The notes under the pieces are model-generated. The model had not been told where the DNA came from. It searched no databases and worked only from the letters and a program-made list of their open reading frames with translations. The translations under genes were made by a program, and so were the position numbers. From Episyrphus balteatus (lineage: Eukaryota > Arthropoda > Insecta > Diptera > Syrphidae), in the NCBI RefSeq assembly GCF_945859705.1, contig NC_079134.1, positions 41,182,576 to 41,246,575 of the forward strand: a stretch of DNA of 64,000 nt. Reading direction: 5' to 3'. This document shows positions 47,009 to 58,760 of the stretch, piece after piece; position 1 is the stretch's first letter, and every line of letters starts with the position of its first letter.

Positions 47009-48196
47009 TTAATATTTCAGTCTTACAAATTCCAAAATGCTTCTCTTAATTCTTTTAATATTTGTTTCACATTTTACATGGCTCGGTAATTTATTGAAAA
47101 TCTTAAAACCTTTGTATATAAGGGAATTTTGAGCTCTGGCAGTTATAAAATTAGGCAGTCTCATATCATTCATATTTCTAAGTGCATAAGGCTGTACTTC
47201 ACAAACATACTGAACATATCTTGACAAATATACTGGCATTAAATTATTTTTAATTTTAAACACAAACATTAACATATTCATAACAATTCTTTGTTTAACG
47301 GTAAGCCATTTTAAAGATTCTAACATAAAATTAATTGACGTATATTTATTACATTTTAGAATGCTTCGCATTGCTTTATTTTACAGTTTTTGGAGTCTGG
47401 CAATTGAACTTTCATTACATAAAAACAAAATAGTTGAACAATACTCGAAATGCGGTTTAACAATGACATTATAAATATTAATTGCTGTTAACAAAGTTAT
47501 ATCTCTTCTAATTCTTTTTTGAAATTTTTTTGCAAGTATATTCAATATGGCTTTCAAAAGTAAGTTTGCTATCTATCATAATGCCCAGGTATTTTATTTT
47601 ATCAACTTTTTCTATTATTTGATTTTCGATTATCAGATTGCCATTGAAATTAAAACATGTTTTATTTGATAATATCATACATTTAGTTTTTTGAGCATTT
47701 AATTTGAGTTTATTTTGGCACAGCCATTCATGTACACTATTAAGGTCTTCTTGCACGTTCTTGTGACATTCTTCAATAGTTTCCCCAGCACAGTAAATCA
47801 AAGCATCATCAGCAAACAGGACAATTTCACAATATTTTAAGACGCTAACAATGTCGTTAATGTAGATTATAAACATTAGAGTCCCCAATACAGATCCTTG
47901 AGGAACGCCCAGATCAACATAATTTGGTTTCGAAAAATGTCCATTTACTTTAACTTTCTGAGTTCTATTTTCGAGGTTAGTCTTAAACCAGTTAAGTTCA
48001 ATGTTTTTAATTCCATATTTGTTCAATTTACTTAACAGAATTGATCGATCAATTGTTTAGAAAGCACGTTTCAAGTCTAAGAAAACACTATAAACAAATT
48101 TTCGTTCAGAAACACTTTTCTTCCAGTTTGTGACAATAAAGTTACAGGCACTTTCACAAGAATGCGCTTTTCGAAAACCAGATTGGGAGTCAATTA
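47009..48196 (-). pseudogene. LINE reverse transcriptase, C-terminal part
   Basis: In order, the minus strand shows QSGFRKAHSCESA, VYSVFLDLKRAF with a stop in place of the usual Asp codon, and VPQGSVLGTLMFIIYIND. These are followed by the catalytic LFADDALIY box and KIKYLGIMID. After a frame shift near 47400-47500 comes the C-terminal tail with SLKWLTVKQRI, NNLMPVYL and SLIYKGFKIFNKLP, typical of Jockey/CR1-group LINEs. Because of the stops it cannot make active enzyme. Confidence 0.85.
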
Positions 48197-50216
48197 CACG
48201 GTGTAACACTCAAAATATACGCGGGCGGAGACTTATCAGGTTTTGTAGAGCTAGTCGCACTGAATACGAAACGGTATTTGAAAATCCCCTAACACCCCCA
48301 AAATCTGGAGTTACGGGCAAAAAACGGTTTTTTGGACCTTCACCCATTGAAAAAATTCTAGCTTCGACAATTTTTTACCCATTTTCGATTTTTTTACAGT
48401 TTCTGATAGAAGATAAATATACTTTTTTAACAATGTATAAAACATGTAACTCCGTTAAACCACTTAGAATTTATAAGCTGTCAAAGTTCAAAAATTCAAT
48501 TTTTTTTGTCATTTGCCCAACTTCGGCATCAATTTAAAGTATATGTTTTCAAAACAACATGCTATTTAAAAAATATATTCTAAAACTATATCTATTTCCC
48601 TATTGATCGAGGTATTTTTTATGAAAATCACTTCAAAATTGGCTTAGAAAAAAAAAAATTTCGATTTCAACCCAGGTACAGAAATTGGAACTTTTAGGTA
48701 TAGAACAAAAATGTTGTTTCGGCACGTAGTAGGATGAGTTGGGCGCCAGGATTTGATGAAGGGTTTTTGTAGAGGAGCTCAATACAAACATTTTTTTTCT
48801 TTGTTAGGGGGGTCTATCTCCCCCCGTTTAGGTGGGAGGGGCATTTTTCTAAAAAAAAATTATCAAAATAAAAAAAAATTATTAAAAAACAACGGCAACA
48901 CCTACAGTAATAAATGATACCATTTCCAGAAGGCAAAATTGTGCATTTGATTCTAATTTTTAAATCATTATAATATTCCCAATAGTTTTTGAAATAATCG
49001 ATTTCAAAGTTAAAAATAGGGGAAAAAAATTTTTTTAAAACACATTTTATACTATTTTTGTCCAGACTGTGAATCTTAGTAAATAAATTACTTAAACAGA
49101 AAACTGCCTCAATTGATTCCTTATCGAACCGTGAAAACTATATGTTTCTATGTCTTCTAGTTTTTGGGAAAATTGAAAAATTATTTTATCAGATTTTTCT
49201 TTTTTCAAAATATTTTTTGTTTTTATTTTTCAATTTCCTCGAAAACTAGAAGACATAGAAACATATAGTTTTCACTTTTCGATAAGGAATCAATTGAGGC
49301 AGTTTTGTGTGTGAAATTTTTTTTAATTAAAATTCACAGCCTGGACAAAAATAGTATTAAATGAGTTTTTAAAAATTTTTGTTCGCCTATTTTTAACTTT
49401 GAAATCGATTATTTCAAAAACTATTAGTTATGTTATATTGATTTAAAAATTAGAATCAAATGTACAATTTTTCCTTTCGGAAATGGTATAATTTATTACT
49501 GTAGGTGTTGCCGTTGTTTTTTAATAATTTTTTTTTATTTTGATAATTTTTTTTCAGAAAACTGCCCCTCCCACCTAAACGGGGAGAGATAGACCCCCCT
49601 TCCAAAGAAAAAAATGTTTGTATTGAGCTCCTCTACAAAAACCCGTTATCAAATCCTGGCGCCCAGGTTATCCTACTACGTGCCGAAACAACATTTTTGT
49701 TCTATACCTAAAAGTTCCAATTTCTGTATCTGGGTTGAAATCGAAAATTTTTTTTTTCTAAGCCAATCTTGAAGTGATTTTCATAAAAAATACCTCGATC
49801 AATTGGGAAATAGATATAGTTTTAGAATATATTTTTTAAATAGCATGTTGTTTTGAAAACATATACTTTAAATTGATGCCGAAGTTGGGCAAATGACAAA
49901 AAAAATGAATTTTTGAACTTTGACAGCTTATAAATTCTAAGTGGTTTAACCGAGTTACATGTTTTATACATTTTAAAAAAGTATATTTATCTTCTATCAG
50001 AAACTGTAAAAAAATCGAAAATGGGTAAAAAATTGTCGAAGCTAGAATTTTTTCAATGGGTGAAGGTCCAAAAAACCGTTTTTTGCCCGTAACTCCAGAT
50101 TTTGGGGGTGTTAGGGGATTTTCAAATACCGTTTCGTATTCAGTGCAACTAGCTCTACAAAACCTGATAGGTCTCCGCCCGCGTATATTTTAAAACCACA
50201 TTTTTGTAACACCGTG
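48197..50216. mobile_element. 2-kb foldback element with TTA flanks, inserted in the LINE
   Basis: Both ends read CACGGTGTWAC inward, and the element is a ~1-kb inverted repeat folding near 49206. Mirror landmarks are CGCGGGCGGAG, the CCCCTAACACCCCCAAAATC block, and GGGGGAGATAGACCCCCC. It is flanked by TTA on both sides (48194-48196 and 50217-50219), fitting a PIF/Harbinger-like 3-bp duplication. Removing it restores the LINE reading frame across the junction (ENNKII then DSQSGFRK). Small open frames within are shadows of the repeat. Confidence 0.85.
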
Positions 50217-50344
50217 TTATTATTTTATTATTTTCAAAGTAGTTTTCAACTTGTTGAAAGGCAAGTTTTTCTAAAATTTTTTCATATAAAGGCACTCTGT
50301 TCACTGGTCGAAATTCATCAAATTTTTTTGTATTTGATATTTAT
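50217..50344 (-). pseudogene. LINE reverse transcriptase, internal piece
   Basis: The minus strand reads EFRPVNRVPLYEKILEKL then FQQVENYF, matching the YRPISLLPxLSKIxEKL motif at the start of the LINE reverse-transcriptase domain. It lies between the hAT and foldback insertions and joins in frame to the 48196 piece. Confidence 0.85.
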
Positions 50345-50352
50345 TCAATGGG

Positions 50353-51380
50353 CAGGGCCGGTTTTAGGGGGGGGGGCAGCCTGGGCCGTCGCCCAGGGGC
50401 GCAAGAATTGAGGGGCGCCGCAGGCGCCCCGAACTTTTACAAAAGTGATATAAATAACGAAGTCTTTCCAATCGATGTTTTATTCATTTTTACTTTCACA
50501 AAGGCGCCCCAATTTTTTTCTATTTTACATTTTCAACAGCGCTCGTTTTGTTTGTCCTAAACTTTTTGAAGAATGAAGGCGCCCCCCAATTTTGGGTTAA
50601 TTTGTTTGGCTTCCGGAAGGACAATGGTGTCCAAAATCTCCGTTCATCTTTGAAGAGCAAGGCGCCCCAATTTTTTCTCGGGTTTTCATTTTTCATCGAA
50701 CACCTCAGAGCTTTAGTTTCATCAGCGAACATCGAACACAGAGGAAATAACTCTGGTTGAAAAAGGAGCTACAAAAAACGCTTGACAACGAATTCGGAGC
50801 GACCCAGAGTGCCCTAGAGCTCACAACGAGCAAACCTAATACTTCTAAATGTATGTCGTTTTCGATTGGCCGTCCGGAATCATTCAGAAGCCTGCTGCAA
50901 GTTTTTTATTCTCCTAGTGAAAAATCAAAAAAAAATTATTTGATTTTTCACCAATACAGATATTAAATTTCAGAATTGGGTGGAAGCGATTCAAACTTTT
51001 TTATTGGGTTTCAGAATGAGTGAATCATTGAGTGATTCCAATCGAAAACGATATTAATGTACCTAGTTGAAAAAGTTTTTGAAAAATTATTGCTCAAATA
51101 AAACCAACTCTACCTACTCTTTAAATGTGTTTAAACAAAAAAGTCAGATATAAAGGTAAATGACATGATTATTTAATTTTTTTTTTTTTTAAGTTAACCT
51201 TATGTACTTTAATAAACTGCACATTGTTAATAAATGCATTAACAAGTATATGAGAGGTAAGACATAATCTGCTATTGCTTTTTTTCGTGATTTTAAAAAA
51301 TTGTTTTAAAATGAATTTTTTTTGAGAGGCGCCACTTGCAACCTTGCCCAGGGGCGCCGGTAGTGCTTAAGCCGGCACTG
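50353..51380. mobile_element. Non-autonomous hAT element (GCGCCCC-rich), inserted in the LINE
   Basis: The 8-bp duplication TCAATGGG at 50345-50352 and 51381-51388 flanks ends CAGGGCCGGTTTTAG and CTTAAGCCGGCACTG. The subterminal parts contain GCCCAGGGGCGC blocks on both sides and repeated GGCGCCCCAATTTT motifs. There is no transposase. A 200-bp MITE (50854-51053) is nested within. Confidence 0.9.
50854..51053. mobile_element. 200-bp MITE of the TGTCGTTTTCGATTGG family
   Basis: The ends TGTCGTTTTCGATTGG and CCAATCGAAAACGATA pair over 16 bp with one mismatch. The interior shares GTCCGGAAT, TTCACCAATACAGATA and GAGTGAATCATTGAGTGA with the copies at 22124-22794. It is the youngest layer of the LINE nest because it lies inside the hAT element. 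Confidence 0.8.
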
Positions 51381-51388
51381 TCAATGGG

Positions 51389-51690
51389 ACACACTATTGA
51401 TTCTTTCCAAGAGTCCGGGAAGACACCGTTTTCAAAAGATTTGTTTATTATTGATTGTAAAGCTGGCCCCAATAGGTCAAAGTTTTCTAAGTATATTTTA
51501 GGAGACAAGAAAGTATAATCTCTTGTATTTTTTAACTGCAAAAGCACAGAGCGGATAGCCGTTAAAGAAACTGAATTGAATTTGAAAGTTTATTGTAAAT
51601 CTGTTATATTATCAACATAAGGTACCACCGGAATTGAATTACTGATGTCAATAACACTATTAACGAAAAAATCATTAAATTTGTAGGCCA
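51389..51690 (-). pseudogene. LINE open reading frame 2, region before the RT domain
   Basis: The minus strand reads NDFFVNSVIDISNSIPVV, then, after an in-frame TAA, KFNSVSLTAIRSVLLQLKNT and LLGPALQSIINKSFENGVFP, DSWKESIVCP. This linker between endonuclease and RT is characteristic of Jockey/CR1-group elements. It continues in frame into the piece at 50344 when the hAT insertion is ignored. Confidence 0.8.
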
Positions 51691-51699
51691 CTACAAGGC

Positions 51700-53412
51700 C
51701 TCGATTTTTGATCACCCACAAATTTAAATTGCAATCTAGCTATACGGCTATACCCCAAAACAAGCGTTCACCGGAATGACGGTTAATTAAAAAAAGGTGT
51801 GGAATGATAAATCTATATAAAATTAACTCAAAAAACTGCTTGCAGCACCCTTTTGTACGTTAGATGATTAAAATATTGATACATTAATAAATGTTGGTAT
51901 TATTGGTCATTTTTCTTGGGACAACTTTTATCAATGTATAAAAAATAACAAAGCTTAATTTTTTTGTAAGAGATTAAGAAAAGAAAAGAGATTAAGTTAA
52001 GAAAAGAAATACTCAAAAATAATTTACTTTTATGTGATTTTAAGCCATTTGATTTTCAGTTTTTGAGTTATGGACATGTCCGGGAACGCTTTTTTTTGAG
52101 TATATTAGATGCAATAAAAAAAAAATGGAAACTTTTCTAACCGAAATAAATGTTAAATAAATGTTATTTTGATTTAAAAAAATGCCTGTACATCAAATTT
52201 TCCACCTCCTCTTGACCCATATCTACAACCTTTTTTTGTGTATGAGATTTTTTATTTTTTATTTTCAGATAACTTTTACATATCAGACTTCAAGTACCTT
52301 TCCTTTTTTTATTTTGTTAATATATTCCGGTTTTTATGCTCATTGACGGGCGTGAAATTAAATAAGTAATAAGTACTTAATAATGAAAAATGTAAGCAAA
52401 TTGGTTATCTCTGTTCACATCTCTGATGGATTTTTGTTGTCTCTTTATCATGAAAAAGTGAATATTCAGAATGATTATAACAAAATAAATTTTTACAATT
52501 CGAAACGAAACAAAATTTTGCTTTCGTTTTAGTCCAATTTATTTATGTGAATTGTTCCACTGTTGAATGTGGAAGTATTCTTTTCTTTAAAAATAAATAA
52601 GACTTCTTTGTCAGCAACAATTCGGAGAGACAAAGAAAAATTAAAAAAAAAAAGTAGTTCTGAAATAAATGAGCACCATGTAAATAATTGTGAACTTTAA
52701 TATGACCCTTTGAATATCGTTTCTTTATAATCGGGTTGTAATGTCACCAGTCACATATCACATATAGGTACCTACTCAGACACGACAACGATTTATTCTG
52801 TCGGATTAAGTTTTGGACACAATTTTTTGATGAACATGAACAAAAGTACCTACATGCTACATATTGGGATATAGGAAGTCTATTTTGTCGGAGTATGTGT
52901 ATAATTTCATTTGATTGAACACACAAATCAGCTGTTTTGACACTTAAAAGGCTCTCAGCTTTCCATTTAAAGTGAGTTCATAAAGTGCTTATTGCTGAAA
53001 TTTTTATTTAAAATCGTGGCCAAATCAGAATTTTGACTTAATTGTACATTTTGGGCATGACCGAGGCAGGGCATTGCTGCCAATAATTTCAACCAATAAA
53101 ACTCATTTTATAAAATTGGATACATTTTTTTTATTCCTTCTCGAATCTTTTCTCATCCTTGAGCTTTTCCGTCTTTCGATTCTTCTGTTTTTCAAAATGA
53201 GCGTGCTTTTTCGAAATTTGAGTTCATCCAATGCCACTAACGTCTTCGTAAGTCCTCTACAGATCCAATTCGTGATCCGTTCTCTTATGAAGTTGTTCCT
53301 TGGATATTACGCGATTGGGCCAGGAAATCATAAAGTTATTTCGTAGACATCATATTATCTTTTGGGTTGCTGAACTCGAACCCACAATCAGAAAAATTCT
53401 ATTAGCCTTTGG
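51700..53412. other. No gene recognised
   Basis: This is AT-rich intergenic sequence. I see only short low-complexity frames and no element ends, splice pairs or RNA genes. Confidence 0.5.
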
Positions 53413-53963
53413 GAGGGGGGTCTATCTCCCCCCGTTTAGGTGGGAGGGGCATTTTTCTAAAAAAAAAAAATTATCAAAATAAAAAAAATTTATTAAAAAA
53501 CAACGGCAACACTTACAGTAATAAATGATACCATTTCCGAAAGGCAAAATTGTACATTTGATTCTTATTTTTAAATCAATATAATAAAACAAATGGTTTT
53601 TGAAATAATCGATTTCAAAGTTAAAAATAGGCGAACCAAAATTTTTTAAAACTCATTTTATACTATTTTTGTCCAGACTGTGAATTTTAGTAAAAAAAAA
53701 TTACTCACACAGAAAACTGCCTAAATTGATTCCTTATCGAACAGTGAAAACTATATGTTTCTATGTCTTCTAGTTTTTGAGAAAATTGAAAATTGAAAAT
53801 GGGTAAAAATTTGACGAAGCTAGATTTTTTTCAATGGGTGAAGGTCAAAAAACCGTTTTTTGCCCCTAACTCCAGATTTTGGGGGTGTTAGGGAATTTTT
53901 AAATACCGTTTCGTAATCAGTGCGACTAGCTCCGCCCGCGTATATTTTGAGTGTTACACCGTG
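53413..53963. mobile_element. Internally deleted copy of the 2-kb foldback element
   Basis: The sequence runs from the GGGGTCTATCTCCCCCC block through the AATCGATTTCAAAG block to the element centre. It then jumps to the outer right arm (GGGTAAAAATTTGACGAAGC) and ends with the terminal GTGTTACACCGTG. The left terminus is absent. Confidence 0.8.
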
Positions 53964-54059
53964 TAGTTTATTTTTAATTTTGAATTGAAATTTTTGCCGC
54001 ACTGCGAAAGTGCAAGAGTGGAACGGGAGAAAATGGCGTCACTTTTTTGTGGTGGCTGC

Positions 54060-54290
54060 CATGGTTCATCGATTTATAAGACGTTGTCACGTCAAAAGAT
54101 TATATCGTACAACATTCCGATACGACCGCGAATAAAAAAAAAGAAAGGCCTAAACATTTCTGGTAGAAAAAAAAAATGCAAGAACACTAAGCATTCAGTT
54201 GGCCTCAGAAATGGAACAATATACAAAATTGGGATGCTTTTTCACCACATTTTTAGGTCAACCCGGCGAACCTTACAGGCTTATCACCAG
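54060..54290 (+). pseudogene. Fragment of an RTE-type LINE C-terminus, older copy
   Basis: In frame, KHSVGLRNGTIYK and RSTRRTLQAYHQ parallel the better-preserved copy at 54558-55013 (HSVGLRNGTIQ, RSTRRTPQADH). Upstream, SYNIPIRPRIKKKKG parallels SYNVPTRNRKKGR. It is degenerate and 5'-truncated. Confidence 0.65.
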
Positions 54291-54379
54291 TGAAAAGTTT
54301 AGATACGCGGGAAATGAAGTCATAACTTTCCCACGTATATCTAAACTTTTCACTGGTGATAAGCCTGTAAGGTTCGCCG
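54264..54379. repeat. Near-perfect 52-bp-arm hairpin
   Basis: CGGCGAACCTTACAGGCTTA ... GATACGCGGGAAA at 54264-54315 is mirrored by TTTCCCACGTATC ... TAAGCCTGTAAGGTTCGCCG at about 54327-54379, around a loop of about 11 bases. The left arm begins within the RTE fragment, so the inversion arose after that insertion. Confidence 0.8.
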
Positions 54380-54557
54380 CACAGTGGTTCCCTTCTATGG
54401 AGGAAGTGGAAAAAACCTATAAAAACGGGTGGACCGATTTGATTGAAATTTGTTATATAAATTAAATAAAAAGAATTCTCATCGTGATCTAAAAATTGTG
54501 CGTCGTACTTTAAAATTACTCATTTTTTTCAAAAGTTGTATTGATTAATACGAGTAT

Positions 54558-55105
54558 ATGAAAGGAAGACTCTACACCGCAGTTGTGCGTCCAGCACTCA
54601 CATACGGTTCACAATGTTGGACAATGTACAAAAAGTATGAGAGTAAGTTAACGGCAGCTAAGATGAAGATGCTTCGTATGACAGCAGGAGTAACAAAGCT
54701 TGATAGAATTAGAAGTACGAAGATCCTAGGAAGCCTTCATGTTAAAAACACCATCTCCCAAAAAATTGAACACGACCGACTCAGTTGGTATTGCCATGTT
54801 CAAAGGAGAGATCCTGAGAACCCCGTCAAAAAAGCAATATCATACAACGTTCCAACACGAAATAGAAAGAAAGGTAGGCCTAAAAACTCCTGGTACAAGC
54901 AAATGCAAAACCACCAGCATTCAGTTGGCCTTAGAAATGGAACAATACAAAACCGGGAGGCTTGCCGCCGATTTCTGAGGTCAACCCGGCGAACCCCACA
55001 GGCGGATCACTAGTGTGAAGCAGTTACGTGGGATAGTTATGATCCCCTCGACATCGAGATCATAACAGCGCCGAGAAAAAGGAAGAAGAAGAAGAAGATT
55101 ATTAC
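54558..55105 (+). pseudogene. RTE-type LINE C-terminus with 3' tail
   Basis: The frame encodes GRLYTAVVRPALTYGSQCWT, then KLTAAKMKMLRMTAGVTKLDR, HDRLSWYCHVQRRDPE and the tail RSTRRTPQADH before a TAG at 55011-55013. This is the classic C-terminal region of RTE-clade reverse transcriptases, which are commonly found as 5'-truncated copies. After it, the GATCATAACAGCGCCGAG block and GAAGAAGAAGAAGA run are the element's 3' tail. The 5' part with endonuclease and polymerase domains is missing. Confidence 0.85.
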
Positions 55106-56120
55106 GAGTATATTCATTATTTTTGTTTCCTTTTTTTAGTGATTTTCGATAGGCTGTATCTCAGTAAAAAATGATCGTATCATGACAAAACAAAAAGCAT
55201 GTGAAAGCTACATTCGTCTAGTTTTAGGATTTAAAAACTAAATATTTTATTTCTAATGGTCAAATAACTAGATCTGGAATTATTCAAATACCAAAATTTT
55301 CCAAATTTGTTTTGTTTTTACTTTTCTCAAAAAAAAGTGGGAACATTTTTTGCGAAAAAATGATTATCATTTTTAGAAAGGCTATTTATTTGGCCTTAAA
55401 ATTCTTTTTGTTTCAAACTTCTATTTTTTTTAGACTGCAAACCAAAAACCATAGTTTTGACTTTGACTATCAATATCTCAACAACGGATCACTTTACAGA
55501 GAATTTAAGGATACATTTGAAAATTTCATTTAATTCTCTACAAATAAATTAAGTTAACTTTGTTAAAAAAAAAATGTTTTCTTACATTTGAGATCATTTT
55601 AGAAAAGCTATCAAAATAGGCATTTTTACGGTTTCTGAGCAAATGTGCCGCTATTTTATAACTATGGTTGATTATGAGCAAAATTAAATTCGTTTGAGTT
55701 TATTTCAACATTTTATTAAAACATACCGTTTAAATTTTAGATAAACCAAAGAAAATTAAAAGTTTTCAAAAAAAAGTTAAATTTATACCGTTTTCTGATA
55801 TTTTCCCTTTTTTTGAAAATTTTTGATTTTTCTTTATTTTTTGGTTTATCAGTGATGGCTACATAGACCTCTTATAATATAAACCACTTTATTTTACAAA
55901 AAAAAGCCGTTAAATTAGAAACGGTAATACCAAAAGCCAATTTCAAGTGCTGTTTGAGTGAAACGCATTGCTACACACAAGAAGCTCTTACAGGAGAATG
56001 GGTCAATATGTGTCATTTGTTTTAACACCATATATAGTATATATCATAAGCTTTAAATTAATACTAAAATGAACGTGGAGCATCGTGGAGCTTTTTTTTT
56101 ATTGGCCGACAAACTATTCG
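55106..56120. other. No gene recognised
   Basis: This AT-rich spacer contains a 73-aa Phe/Lys-rich frame (55312-55533) with no recognisable motif. I consider it non-coding. Confidence 0.5.
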
Positions 56121-56531
56121 CTCTACACTGAACCAAATCCTTACGTAAATACAACGAAAAAATTCGTTGAGCCAACGAAAATTTAATAAATTTTCAGCCG
56201 ATGAAAAATTTAATTGGCTCAACGAAATGGCTTTCATACGTTAATGAAGAACTTCATCAATCAACGAAAACTGTAGTATTTTAATGAAATTTTTCATAAA
56301 AATTTTTGATCGAGAGTTAATGAATTTTTACATCACTTTACGAAATTTTTCATCGATTAACGTAAAATTTAATTAACCACGGTGATATTTTTCGTTAGTC
56401 AATGTATGTTTTGATTAATTTATGAAAGAACTTTCGTTAGCTTACGAATTTTTTCGTAAATTTTATGAATATTTTAATTAAATTACGAAAAAATATTCGT
56501 TAGCTAACGAAACTTTTCGTTGTATTAATTA

Positions 56532-58760
56532 TTTTTTTTTTTTAGTAGATTAAAGTATTTATTTATTGGACTTGTTAAATTATTAATTTACAGTCCAAAC
56601 CAAAAATTGGCGTTTCGACAAGGTTGAGCTCACTTAAGTCAACTGATGAGTCCGACTTATCGTGAGACACAGGCGCGGATCTAGAAATTTGGTTTGGAGG
56701 GGGTCATAGGACTAAAAAAACTTACTTCCAAGATAATCAAAAATAATGGTCAAGTGCTCAAAATACATATATGCTTAATTTTATCTAACATACAAAATTC
56801 TATCCAAATTCTAAGATCAAATGTATTTTCGAGAGGATTTTGTTTCGGAGCTTAAATTAAGCTCAATAGTATGTCAAATATGTTTTTAGAAACATACATA
56901 CAAAATTAAAAAAATACGATTCAAAATATAGTTGGCATACCATTTGTTGTAATTGTTATTTCACACTACATAACGCCGTGTGTGAATTGGGTTAAATATT
57001 TAGCCGAGGTTAAATTTTTGACAATACATTTTTGAATAAACAAAAAATTTCAGCTGTCAAATTTTTTTGTTCAGAGGATAAATTATTTGCAGAAGGATTA
57101 ATGTTTTTTTTAATAAATAATCAAAAACTGAAAATAAAGAAAGAAAATTGGGAAAGTAATGCAACATTATGAGTGTGTATTATTTCAATATATTTCACTT
57201 TAACTGTTTTTTATTTTCCTCGTGATCCAGATCAGATTGTTTTTATTAGCTTTACAACAAAAGCAGGATTTTGTTTTGTTATTGTTTCGCAAATAAATAC
57301 AAGATGTGCCCCAATTCTCACAGCTAAATAAAGCCCAAGATAAATTTTTATTCAACAGACATAGATACAAATGTCAAAAACTTATCCTCGGCTAAATATT
57401 TAACCAAATTAAAACTAAGATTTGAAAAAAATATCCCGTTTTCGTAAATTGATATTTAAAAAATAAATACATATATTTTTCTTAATCCAAAAAATACATT
57501 TTTCTATATTAAATTTTTAATTAATACAATCAAAGCTTTGTTAAAAAAAATCTGTTGAAACTATTGAAGTTGTCATTTTAAACAAAGTTAGAAGGTAATA
57601 ACCGTTCTACACTGTGTGAAACTTCAAACTAGTTAAAATAAACGGAAACCACTTTGATTTAAATGTTTTTCCGAATGATTTTGCGTTGAAGACCATAATT
57701 TAAAATTTTTTTTTTCTCTTTCGTTTGGTCCTATCGCCATAGCTCTAGCGGATCTCCTGCCGTTAAAAATGATTCGGTACAAAGGGTTTAAGTCAGTAAT
57801 TTTAATTAATTTTTAATTTTTAAATAACAAAATTGATCCTAAGGCGTTAAGTCAAGAGGGAGACAGAAAACGAAAAACCATTTTTCTATAGTATTATATT
57901 ATTTCAAAAAGAATTCTCACATTTGGTAACTATTCACATTGAAAATTCCAACTTTCTTTTATAAATTAAACTTTGTTATCAATGTAAAAAAAAATTTTTC
58001 TTCACTCAACACCTTTGGATTCGATTTATCAATGTTTCCAAGAGCGATGATGTTTTCAGCATCATTATTTTTTTGCGAAAACATCAAAACATAAATGTTT
58101 TTTTCTATAAAAAAATACCGAGTAAAAATAGTATATTTATATGTTTAATTTGCATTTTAGAAATGTGATCTTTGAAAGCAAAAGCTTTAAAAAGAAAAAA
58201 AAATACAAATTAAAAAAAAATATGTGTAGGATGAAATAAATTTCCTCCACACAGGTTTGTTAAAAAGAAAAGCGTATTTCTTCATAAATCAAAATATGAA
58301 ATTAAGTTTTTGCGTTTAGTTATGATAGATCGTTCGTGAATCGAGATACAAGTAATCATGTAAAAGTTATTATATCATGGCAAATTATATGATATGATTT
58401 TCGGCTTTTGAACGTTCTCATTAAAAAAATGTGTAAAAAACCAAAAATTTTTTACATGCCCTCATTATATTTACAACTAAAAACGACTTCTTCCTAGTAT
58501 ACCCTACCCATGAATCATTTCCATCAATAACAATAAAGAAACCCTTCATATGGTTTAAAAGCTCGTTTCCACCTTTTGCCTCATAGTTTTCTGTTTTTCA
58601 CCTCAGGTTTTTGGGGGGGGGTCATGCCCCCCACGACCCCCCCCCCCCCTAGATCCGCCACTGGTGAGACACCTTGTCAATACGCAAGTATTTTTTATAT
58701 TCAGCTCAACTTACATAGATTTTTAAACAAAAACCTAATGTGAACTATATAAAGCAAGGT
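56532..58760 (-). repeat. Retroposon 3' end with AATAAA and poly(A), split by hAT
   Basis: Read on the minus strand, the sequence runs CTTGTCGAAACGCC, then GTCCAATAAATAAATAC and ends in a run of twelve A residues (T-run at 56532-56543). This looks like the polyadenylated 3' end of a SINE- or LINE-type retroposon. The part beyond the hAT insertion is 58672 to about 58760. The 5' boundary is uncertain. Confidence 0.4.
56670..58663. mobile_element. Non-autonomous hAT element (CAGTGGCGGATCTAG type)
   Basis: The 8-bp duplication GTGAGACA at 56662-56669 and 58664-58671 flanks ends CAGGCGCGGATCTAG and CTAGATCCGCCACTG. Long G and C runs follow both ends (GGAGGGGGTCAT, and GGGGGGGGGTCAT with CCCCCCACGACCCC). 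The 1,994-bp interior is AT-rich with no recognisable transposase. hAT elements with this terminus are widespread in animal genomes. Confidence 0.9.

Larger units (their letters stand above)
46911..51690 (-). mobile_element. Decayed non-LTR retrotransposon (Jockey/CR1-group LINE), interrupted twice
   Basis: On the minus strand the pieces 51690-51389, 50344-50217 and 48196-46911 read as one reverse-transcriptase-bearing LINE. The 3' end is a (TATC)n tail at about 46911-46928 after an AATAAAATATTT stretch. A 2-kb foldback element (48197-50216) and a hAT element (50353-51380) separate the pieces. The 5' part, with the endonuclease, is missing. The frame has in-frame stops and shifts, so it is dead. 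Confidence 0.85.

Noticed and set aside
48130..48537. 135-aa open frame on the plus strand
   Set aside because: It runs from the antisense of the LINE into the arm of the foldback element, and no domain is recognisable.
53985..54293. 102-aa open frame as a possible host gene
   Set aside because: Its second half is clearly homologous to the RTE C-terminal tail at 54900-55010, so it is transposon-derived.
56636..56670. CTGATGAGTCCGACTTATCG resembles the start of a hammerhead ribozyme core
   Set aside because: The required GAAA after stem II is missing (GTGAGAC instead), stem II does not close as CTGATGA-stem-GAAA, and the hAT insertion splits the region.
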